Source: Candidatus Dormiibacterota bacterium
GTDB taxonomy: Bacteria; Chloroflexota; Dormibacteria; Dormibacterales; Dormibacteraceae
NCBI GenBank assembly: GCA_955652585.1
Contig: CATPBF010000131.1
Location: forward strand, 1 to 19,657
DNA: 19,657 bases
Direction of reading: 5' to 3'
The position numbers and the translations under genes were made by a program. The notes under the pieces are model-generated. The model was not told where the DNA came from. It ran no database searches and saw nothing but the letters and a program-made list of their open reading frames with translations. Below, piece after piece: positions 13,931 to 19,657 of this stretch (the first letter of the stretch is position 1; each line of letters begins with the position of its first letter).

Positions 13931-15261
13931 GGTACTACCCCGTCTTCCTCGACCTCGCCGGCCAACTTTGCGTCGTCTTGGGTGACGGGAAGTTCGCGTC
14001 TGAAAAGGCCGGCGCCCTGAAGCATGCGGGAGCGAATGTGCGAGTGATCCCGTCGCGCGACTACAAACCGGGTGCCCTCGCCGGCGCGCGACTCGTGGTC
14101 GATGCGAGCGAGGACCGTGAGATCAACCGGCTGAGCTGGGAGGAAGCCGAGGCTGCCGGCATCCTGATCAACGTTGTCGACCGCCCAGCCCAATGCCGCT
14201 TCATCGCCCCCGCCATCGTGCGGCGAGATCCCCTTCTGATCGCCATCTCGACCTCGGGCGAAAGCCCGTACCTGGCGTCCGCGCTACGCGCGCGCATCGA
14301 GCGCTGGCTCGGGCGCGAATGGGGCCCATTTGTGGCGCTGGTCGGAAATGTTCGCAGGCAGCTCCGCGCGCGAGGTGTACCCATCCCCGAGCAGACACAC
14401 ATCTATCGCCGCATCGTCAACTCCGACGTCCGGAGCCTGATCCGGCGGGGCCGGCCGGACGATGCCGCACACCTGGCCGTGGCCATCGCGCAGGCGGGGC
14501 CAAAAGCGACGGGCCGTGTCGCCCTCGTCGGCGCCGGGCCTGGCGACCCCGACCTGCTCACATTCAAGGCTCGCGAGCTGCTCGCGGACGCCGACTACGT
14601 GCTGCACGACGCTCTCATCGCTCCCGAGACGCTCGCGCTCTGCGGTCCCGACGCGCGGCTCGAGGACGTGGGCAAGCGCGGCGGGCTGGTCAGCCCGCGA
14701 CAGGAAGACATCACGGCGCGACTCATCGAGCTGGCGCAGGCTGGCGGCTCGGTGGTCAGGCTCAAGGGCGGCGATCCATTCGTGTTCGGCCGAGGCGGGG
14801 AGGAGCTGGCCGGCCTGGTTCGGGCAGGGATCGAGGTCGTGGTCGTCCCCGGCGTGACTGCGGCGCTGGCCGCGCCGGCCGCGGCCGGCATCTCTGTGAC
14901 GCAGCGCGGCGTCTCCTCATCGTTGGCGATCACGACCGCGCAGGGTGGCAGCTCGTTCGACCGGCTGCGTGAGCTCGCCCTCGCCGCCGACACATTGGTG
15001 GTGCTGATGCCGCGGACCAACCTGGCCGAGGTGGCGGCGGTGCTCGCGGAGGCGGTGGGCGGCTCGCGTCCGGCCGCGGTGATCAGCAACGCGACCCTGC
15101 CGAACCAGCGGACCGTCACGGGAACGCTGGAATGGATCGCCCGCCAGGCGGACCAGGCCGCCATCGAGACCCCCGCCACCCTCGTCGTGGGGGACGTCGT
15201 CGCCGCCGCGCCGGTCCTCGCGGTGCTGCCAAACTCGTCAGTGGATGGTGGGATCGGCTAG
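13927..15261 (+). CDS. cysG: Siroheme synthase (precorrin-2 dehydrogenase/ferrochelatase + uroporphyrinogen-III C-methyltransferase)
   Basis: It converts uroporphyrinogen III to siroheme, the cofactor of CysI. The protein has 444 residues, from ATG 13927 in an ATGA overlap; the open frame further upstream shadows the sulfurylase. Residues 1-about 190 are the CysG N-domain: YYPVFLDLAGQLCVVLGDG (a Rossmann start, with Asp in place of the usual middle Gly), DASEDREINR, NVVDRPAQCRFIAPAIV and ISTSGESPYLASALR. Residues 198-about 440 are the SAM-dependent methyltransferase: VALVGAGPGDPDLLT, GKRGG, RLKGGDPFVFGRGGEE, VPGVTAALAAPAAAGI and TQRGVSSS. Sitting between the sulfur genes and the hem genes, it marks the branch point of the two pathways. 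Its end overlaps hemC by 17 bases. Confidence 0.95.
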   Translation: MRYYPVFLDLAGQLCVVLGDGKFASEKAGALKHAGANVRVIPSRDYKPGALAGARLVVDASEDREINRLSWEEAEAAGILINVVDRPAQCRFIAPAIVRRDPLLIAISTSGESPYLASALRARIERWLGREWGPFVALVGNVRRQLRARGVPIPEQTHIYRRIVNSDVRSLIRRGRPDDAAHLAVAIAQAGPKATGRVALVGAGPGDPDLLTFKARELLADADYVLHDALIAPETLALCGPDARLEDVGKRGGLVSPRQEDITARLIELAQAGGSVVRLKGGDPFVFGRGGEELAGLVRAGIEVVVVPGVTAALAAPAAAGISVTQRGVSSSLAITTAQGGSSFDRLRELALAADTLVVLMPRTNLAEVAAVLAEAVGGSRPAAVISNATLPNQRTVTGTLEWIARQADQAAIETPATLVVGDVVAAAPVLAVLPNSSVDGGIG

Positions 15262-16144
15262 GCGGCTTCGATTGGGGACGCGAGGTTCGCGACTGGCGCT
15301 GGTCCAGAGTGAGCTGGTCGCCGACCGCCTGCGTAGGGCGGGCTACGAAGTCGACCTCATCCCGATCGTGACCGAAGGCGACGTTCGGCCCGTCGACATG
15401 TCGCCAGGAGAGGGCGTTTTCGTCGCGGCCATCGCTCGCGCCCTGCTCAACGGCGAGGTCGACATCGCGGTGCACAGCGCCAAGGATGTTCCGCTTGACG
15501 AGGAGCCGGGCCTTGTGATCGCCGCGTACTCGGAACGCGCGGATCCACGCGACGTTTTGATAACCAAGAGCGGACGAGCGTCCCTCGAATCGCTGGCCGA
15601 AGGTGCGACCGTGGGCACCGACAGCCCAAGGCGGACCGGGTTTCTCCTGGCTGCGCGGCCGGACCTCAAGGTCATTCCGCTTCACGGCAACGTGGAGACG
15701 CGTCTGCGGCGCCTGGATGATGGCGGCGCCGACGCCGTCGTGCTGGCGGCAGCCGGAATCGACCGGCTGGGAAGACAGAACCGGATTGACGAGCGCCTGG
15801 ATCCTGAAGTCATTGCGCCGGCGCCGGGCCAGGGGGCCCTGGCCGTGCAAGTTCGGCGGACCGACGCCCGACTGGTCGAGTTGGTTTCGGGGATCGACGA
15901 CGGTGACATTCGCTTGGCGGTCGAGGCCGAACGCGAGGTCCTGAGGGCGACGGGTGGCACGTGCCGCGCGCCGGTGGGAGCTCTTGCTTCGGTCAACAAC
16001 GACGCGTTCACGCTGCTCGCGGCCGGCGTCAACAGCGATGGAACCGGCAAGCTGGTCGAACGGGTGGAAGGCAAGCTTGCAGACGCAACCAGCCTGGCGG
16101 CCAAACTTGGCAGACTCCTGGTCGCGCAGGTCGCGCTGCGATGA
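15245..16144 (+). CDS. hemC: Hydroxymethylbilane synthase (porphobilinogen deaminase)
   Basis: It joins four porphobilinogens into hydroxymethylbilane. The protein has 299 residues, starting at ATG 15245 inside the end of cysG. Family motifs in order are RLGTRGSRLALVQSE at the N-terminus, TEGD, a HSAKDVP segment with the catalytic Asp81, GTDSPRR, LHGNVETRLRRLD, AAGIDRLG, PAPGQGALAVQ, and GGTCRAPVGA with Cys240 anchoring the dipyrromethane cofactor. The length and all key residues are normal. The ATGA overlap with hemD implies coupled translation of consecutive enzymes. Confidence 0.97.
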   Translation: MVGSARRLRLGTRGSRLALVQSELVADRLRRAGYEVDLIPIVTEGDVRPVDMSPGEGVFVAAIARALLNGEVDIAVHSAKDVPLDEEPGLVIAAYSERADPRDVLITKSGRASLESLAEGATVGTDSPRRTGFLLAARPDLKVIPLHGNVETRLRRLDDGGADAVVLAAAGIDRLGRQNRIDERLDPEVIAPAPGQGALAVQVRRTDARLVELVSGIDDGDIRLAVEAEREVLRATGGTCRAPVGALASVNNDAFTLLAAGVNSDGTGKLVERVEGKLADATSLAAKLGRLLVAQVALR

Positions 16145-16848
16145 TCGCAGTTCTAGTTACACGACCGGGCGGGGAGTCGGATCCGCTGGTGCAATCGCTG
16201 CGGCAGCGAGGCTACCGTGTTCACGCCGTGCCGACCGTGCAAACAGAACCTGCGGTCGTCGACTCGCGCTCACTGGCCCAGTACGACTGGGTCGTATTCA
16301 CCAGCGCGCGGGGTGTTGATGCACCTGCCGGGCTGCCCGCTGGCCCGAGATTTGCCGCAGTCGGGCCCGAGACGGCCAAGGCGCTGCGAGCGCGAGGCGT
16401 CGAGCCGGCGTATGTGCCGGCCACGGCCGACGGCGCCGACCTCGGCAAGACGCTTCCGGACATCGAGGGCAAGCGCGTCGTGCTCGTCCGCGCCTCGGCT
16501 GCGGACGCCGATCTGCCCGACATCCTGCGCCGGCGCGGCGCGATCGTCGAAGAGGTCATCGCGTACCGAACCGTGGAAGCGCCGCCTGAATCGGCTCATC
16601 CCCTGCGCACAGCGCTGAGCGATCCCGACCTGAGCGCCGTGGTCTTCGCGTCGGGCTCCGCGGTACGTGGATTCGTCGAGCTTGGCGGCACGGCGCAGCT
16701 GCCCGCGATCACGATCGGAGCGCGGACGACCGCTCGTGCTCGCGAAATGGGCTTCCGTGTGATCGCGGAAGCCGGCACGCAGAGCGTGGCCGGCCTGGCC
16801 GATGCCGTCGCGCGGGCCTTGCCGCTGGAGGTGCAGGACAATGCGTGA
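16141..16848 (+). CDS. hemD: Uroporphyrinogen-III synthase
   Basis: It cyclises hydroxymethylbilane to uroporphyrinogen III, the last intermediate shared by haem and siroheme. The protein has 235 residues, starting at ATG 16141, whose ATGA overlaps the hemC stop. The family is poorly conserved, but its pattern is clear: VLVTRPGGESDPLVQSLRQRG at the start, DWVVFTSARGVD, FAAVGPETAKALRARG, the GKRVVLVRA midpoint, VIAYRTVEA, VVFASGSAVRGF, and ITIGARTTARAREMG late in the protein. Its position between hemC and hemB supports the call. Confidence 0.93.
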   Translation: MIAVLVTRPGGESDPLVQSLRQRGYRVHAVPTVQTEPAVVDSRSLAQYDWVVFTSARGVDAPAGLPAGPRFAAVGPETAKALRARGVEPAYVPATADGADLGKTLPDIEGKRVVLVRASAADADLPDILRRRGAIVEEVIAYRTVEAPPESAHPLRTALSDPDLSAVVFASGSAVRGFVELGGTAQLPAITIGARTTARAREMGFRVIAEAGTQSVAGLADAVARALPLEVQDNA

Positions 16849-17857
16849 GCTGCTTCGCGCCCGGAGCGTGCCGGTGCCGGCCGCGGATCGTCCGCGGCGG
16901 CTTCGCCGGACGGCGGCGCTGCGCTCTCTGGTCAAAGAGACCCGGCTCGCCCCGGGCCAGCTCGTGATGCCGCTCTTCGTCATCAACGGACGCGACCGAT
17001 CGGAGCCGATCGAATCGCTCCCGGGACAAGCCCGCCTCAGTGTCGACCTCACGGTCGCAAAGGCACGCCAGCTGGCGCAGCTCGGCGTGGGCGGCGTGCT
17101 GCTGTTCGGCATCCCGGACCGCAAAGACGATGACGGCAGCGGCGCATACGACCCGGCCGGACCGGTGCCGTCGGCCTTGCGTGCGCTCAAAGAGGCCGGC
17201 ATGCCGCTGGTGCTCGCCGCCGATGTCTGCATGTGTGAATACACGAGTCACGGCCACTGCGGAATCGTGTCCGGCGGCCAGGTCGACAACGACGCCACGC
17301 TCCCGCTCCTCGCCGAGGCCGCCGTCGTGTACGCGGACGCCGGTGCGGACGTCGTTGGCCCGAGCGGCATGATGGACGGCCAGGTCGCCGCCCTGCGCGC
17401 TGCGCTCGATGCCGCTGGCCACACGAGGACCGCGATCATGGCGTACGCGTCGAAGGCCGCCTCGGCTTTCTACGGTCCGTTTCGGGAGGCGGCCGGCTCG
17501 ACGCCCGCGTTTGGCGACCGGCGCGGCTACCAGATGGACTTCTCCAACGCCCGCGAGGCGATGCGCGAGATGGAGCTGGATGTGCGGGAGGGCGCCGACA
17601 TCCTGATGGTCAAGCCCGCGCTCACGTCCCTGGACCTCCTGGCTCGTGCCCGCAAACGCTTCGACGTGCCCCTCGCCGCCTACCACGTGAGCGGCGAGGT
17701 CGCGATGCTGGAGGCCGCCGCCGAGCGCGGCTGGCTCGACCGCAAGTCCGCAGGGCTGGAGACGCTGACGGCGATCGTGCGCGCCGGGGCCGGAATCGTC
17801 ATCACCTACCTCGCGGCCGATGCCGCGCGCTGGCTTCGGGAGGACCCGGCCCTTTGA
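16841..17857 (+). CDS. hemB: Delta-aminolevulinic acid dehydratase (porphobilinogen synthase)
   Basis: It condenses two 5-aminolevulinates into porphobilinogen. The protein has 338 residues from ATG 16841, with GGAGG 9 bases upstream, overlapping the end of hemD by 8 bases. Zinc ligands Cys130, Cys132 and Cys140 are present in DVCMCEYTSHGHCG, so it is a zinc-type enzyme. The two active-site lysines are Lys205 (AYASKAAS) and the Schiff-base Lys258 (MVKPAL). VGPSGMMDGQV, YQMDFSNAREA and YHVSGEVAML also match the family. The order hemC-hemD-hemB follows the usual bacterial cluster, though hemA is not present upstream. Confidence 0.97.
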   Translation: MRELLRARSVPVPAADRPRRLRRTAALRSLVKETRLAPGQLVMPLFVINGRDRSEPIESLPGQARLSVDLTVAKARQLAQLGVGGVLLFGIPDRKDDDGSGAYDPAGPVPSALRALKEAGMPLVLAADVCMCEYTSHGHCGIVSGGQVDNDATLPLLAEAAVVYADAGADVVGPSGMMDGQVAALRAALDAAGHTRTAIMAYASKAASAFYGPFREAAGSTPAFGDRRGYQMDFSNAREAMREMELDVREGADILMVKPALTSLDLLARARKRFDVPLAAYHVSGEVAMLEAAAERGWLDRKSAGLETLTAIVRAGAGIVITYLAADAARWLREDPAL

Positions 17858-18525
17858 CCGAGCAGTACGTTCACGCCCTTGCCCTCAGCCTGGATCCTGC
17901 CTGGCGTCGCCTGCCGGACGCCCAGAGGCGATCCACGTGCGCCGACTTCGTCTCGACGATCGAGCAGGCGACCACCATCACGACCTACGCCTACACGATG
18001 GTCGGCCTGCAGGCGGGTATCGACCTCGTGCTGTGGCGGCTCGCCCCATCTCTTGACGCCCTTGAAGAATCGGCCGCGGCCGCATTGCGCTGCGGGATGG
18101 GTACATGGATGAGCGTAAGGGAGAGCTTCCTAGGCTTGATCCAGCCCTCGCAGTACGTGAAGAAGCCGACGCCGCAGGAGCAGTCGCTCTTCAGCGGCGA
18201 GCGGTCGCGATACCTGATCGTTTACCCATTCACCAAGTCGGCCGATTGGTACCTGCTCGACAAGGACACGCGGCAGAGGATCATGAACGAGCACATGAAG
18301 GTCGGCCACCAGTACCCGCAGGTGCGCCAGCTGCTGGCTTACTCGTTCGGCCTCGACGATCAAGATTTCGTGGTCGCTTACGAGACGGACGACCTTCCCG
18401 CTTTCGGCGAGCTCGTCCGCGCTCTTCGTGCGACGGAGAGCCGGCGCTCGACCGTGCGCGATACTCCGATTCTCGCGGGCATCCACCGCCGGTTCGGGGA
18501 CCTGGCAGAACTGTTCGGCGCGTGA
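17854..18525 (+). CDS. hemQ: Coproheme decarboxylase (HemQ, chlorite dismutase family)
   Basis: HemQ oxidatively decarboxylates coproheme to haem b in the coproporphyrin-dependent pathway of Gram-positive-type bacteria. The protein has 223 residues, starting at a TTG overlapping the hemB stop, with GGAGG about 10 bases upstream. The C-terminal half is diagnostic: RYLIVYPFTKSADWYLL, then RIMNEHMKVGH, the segment carrying the family's haem-ligand His. After that come QYPQVRQLLAYSFGLDDQDF, YETDDLPAFGELVRALRATE and DTPILAG. The N-terminal half is less conserved. Neighbouring hemE and hemH support haem synthesis rather than true chlorite dismutation. The TTG start implies modest expression or translational coupling. 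Confidence 0.92.
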   Translation: MTEQYVHALALSLDPAWRRLPDAQRRSTCADFVSTIEQATTITTYAYTMVGLQAGIDLVLWRLAPSLDALEESAAAALRCGMGTWMSVRESFLGLIQPSQYVKKPTPQEQSLFSGERSRYLIVYPFTKSADWYLLDKDTRQRIMNEHMKVGHQYPQVRQLLAYSFGLDDQDFVVAYETDDLPAFGELVRALRATESRRSTVRDTPILAGIHRRFGDLAELFGA

Positions 18526-19559
18526 CCGCAAACACACCGCTGTTCCTGCGGGCCTGCAGGCGAGAACCGGTGGAGCGCACGCCCGTGTGGCTGATGCGGC
18601 AGGCAGGCCGTTCCCTGCCCGAGTATCGCGCGCTGCGCGAGCGATGGACACTGGAGGAGATCGTCGCGCAGCCAGAGCTCTGCGCCGAGGTGACGCTGCA
18701 GCCTGTGCGCAGGCTGGGTGTCGATGCGGCGGTGATGTTCGCGGACATCATGCTGCCGCTGCGCGGTATGGGCATCGACTTCGACCTGGTCGAATCGATC
18801 GGGCCGGTGGTGGCGAATCCGATTCGAACCGTCGAAGCGGTGCATGCGCTGCGCACACCACCGGCCGCGGAATCCGTGCCCCAGGTCATGGATGCGGTGA
18901 GAATCGTTGCGCGCGAGTCGCCTGTGCCGGTCATCTGCTTCGCGGGAGGTCCCTTCACGCTCGCGAGCTACGCAATCGAGGGCCGGCCGAGCCGGGACTT
19001 CCTGCTCACCAAGCAGTTCATGTACCGCGAGCCCGCCGCGTTCGGGCAGCTGCTCGACAAGCTCGCTACCGTGATGGCGGAGTACCTCGGCGCGCAGGTC
19101 GCGGCCGGCGGGCAAGCATTCCAGGTTTTCGACAGCTGGGTCGGTGCGCTCTCGCCCGCCGACTACGAGGCGCGCGTGCTGCCTTACACGCGGCGCATCT
19201 TCCAAGCCACGCGCTCGCTGGGGGTGCCCAGGATCCACTTCGGAACCTCCACCGCGGGACTGCTCGAGCTGATCGCAACCTCCGGCGCCGATGTCATCTC
19301 GCTGGACTGGCGCGTCGACCTCGATGCGGGCTGGCGGCGGGTCGGCCACGACCACGGGGTGCAGGGCAACCTCGACCCGGCGATTCTGCTGGGCCCGGTT
19401 GGGCTGGTGGTCGACGGGGCGCGCCAGGTGCTCAGGCGGGCGGCCGGCCGCCCAGGCCATATCTTCAATCTCGGCCACGGCGTCCTGCCTGGCAGCTCGC
19501 TCGAGAACCTGCAAGCGCTGGTCGAGGCCGTGCGCGAGGGTGTCCCCGCGATTGCCTGA
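18522..19559 (+). CDS. hemE: Uroporphyrinogen decarboxylase
   Basis: It removes four acetate carboxyls from uroporphyrinogen III to give coproporphyrinogen III. The protein has 345 residues, with its GTG start at 18522 overlapping the hemQ stop; the frame is open upstream but there shadows hemQ. The substrate-binding PVWLMRQAGRSLPEY (Arg26, Arg30) and the catalytic Asp75 in VMFADIMLP are present. FAGGPFTLASY, FDSWVGALSP, HFGTSTAGLLE, DWRVDLDAGW, VQGNLDP and FNLGHGVLP also match the family. The gene is followed after 10 bases by the start of hemH. Confidence 0.97.
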   Translation: MTANTPLFLRACRREPVERTPVWLMRQAGRSLPEYRALRERWTLEEIVAQPELCAEVTLQPVRRLGVDAAVMFADIMLPLRGMGIDFDLVESIGPVVANPIRTVEAVHALRTPPAAESVPQVMDAVRIVARESPVPVICFAGGPFTLASYAIEGRPSRDFLLTKQFMYREPAAFGQLLDKLATVMAEYLGAQVAAGGQAFQVFDSWVGALSPADYEARVLPYTRRIFQATRSLGVPRIHFGTSTAGLLELIATSGADVISLDWRVDLDAGWRRVGHDHGVQGNLDPAILLGPVGLVVDGARQVLRRAAGRPGHIFNLGHGVLPGSSLENLQALVEAVREGVPAIA

Positions 19560-19569
19560 GTCGCAATCG

Positions 19570-19657
19570 GTGCTTCACGCCCCACTCCCGAACCCTCTCC
19601 CCGAGGGGGAGAGGGGAAAGACTGCCGTCCTGTGCATGGCCTACGGCAGCCCCGACG
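19570..19657 (+). CDS. hemH: Ferrochelatase, N-terminal fragment (runs off right edge)
   Basis: The last codons read KTAVLCMAYGSPD, the typical N-terminus of HemH/CpfC ferrochelatases (A-V-L-L-M-A-Y-G-x-P). The enzyme would insert iron into coproporphyrin III (or protoporphyrin IX). The only standard start that includes this strand is GTG 19570; with it, residues 2-15 are translated from the hairpin repeat. ATG 19636 would cut into the conserved strand, and a CTG at 19630 is possible but rare. Position right after hemE and hemQ supports the call. Only about 29 residues are visible. Confidence 0.75.
   Translation, partial: MLHAPLPNPLPEGERGKTAVLCMAYGSPD
19574..19617 (+). repeat. 44-bp hairpin-forming dispersed repeat, copy 2
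   Basis: It starts TTCACGCCCCACTCCC and ends GGGGAGAGGGGA, matching the inverted copy at 6843-6886 at 41 of 44 positions. CCCTCTCCCC (19593-19602) pairs with GGGGAGAGGG (19606-19615) over a GAG loop. The copy lies between hemE and the conserved start of hemH. It is open in the hemH frame, so it probably encodes that protein's N-terminal tail. Confidence 0.8.

Noticed and set aside
16270..17686. Two long overlapping minus-strand open frames across hemD and hemB
   Set aside because: They oppose two well-supported haem genes and show no recognisable motifs.
18378..19514. Minus-strand open frame of 378 codons across hemE
   Set aside because: Antisense to a gene with all HemE motifs; composition is Arg/His/Glu-rich without domain signals.
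1..19657. CRISPR arrays, tRNA or rRNA genes, transposases, prophage genes
   Set aside because: None was seen by eye: no regularly spaced repeats, no cloverleaf or rRNA-like stretch, and no transposase or phage protein in any frame.

Overview
This window is GC-rich, densely packed DNA from a free-living bacterium. Many genes start with GTG or TTG, and most neighbours overlap by 4 bases (ATGA, GTGA or TTGA). The gene content points to the Actinobacteria/Chloroflexota side of the tree: a HemQ-type haem gene, an actinobacterial-style Cys-rich leader peptide, a GalT with actinobacterial-like leader residues, and a Tat-type lipoprotein sugar-binding protein. A Dormibacterota- or Chloroflexota-like genome is my guess, but the phylum is inference only.

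Region 1 (1-6836) is a galactoside locus. On the minus strand are a DeoR-family repressor, a short ORF and galT, which runs off the left edge. Divergently, on the plus strand, are a sugar-binding lipoprotein, two CUT1 permeases and a GH42 beta-galactosidase. A short intergenic region (1310-1468) carries a good sigma70-type promoter and possible operators. Together these genes would import a beta-galactoside, hydrolyse it and feed galactose into the Leloir pathway. No ABC ATPase is present, so a shared MsmK/UgpC-type ATPase elsewhere is expected.

Region 2 (6837-8213) is the most unusual part. It holds a 44-bp hairpin repeat, two small minus-strand genes of unknown role, and a short plus-strand gene for a SelW/Rdx-family thioredoxin-fold protein. 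The second Cys of that protein's CxxC is an in-frame TGA, giving a CxxU selenoprotein. A 12-bp stem-loop lies just downstream of the TGA, as a bacterial SECIS would. A terminator follows, then a 29-codon leader ORF ending in Cys-Ala-Ser-Cys-Phe-Cys-Ser and a structured leader.

Region 3 (8214-19657) looks like one long operon: cysI, cysH, ssuB, ssuC, a cysC-sat fusion, a cysG-type siroheme synthase, hemC, hemD, hemB, hemQ, hemE and the first codons of hemH. It links sulfate/sulfonate assimilation to siroheme and haem synthesis, with uroporphyrinogen III as the shared intermediate. The Cys-rich leader at its head suggests that cysteine supply controls at least the first genes. A second, inverted copy of the hairpin repeat lies at the start of hemH and appears to encode its N-terminus.
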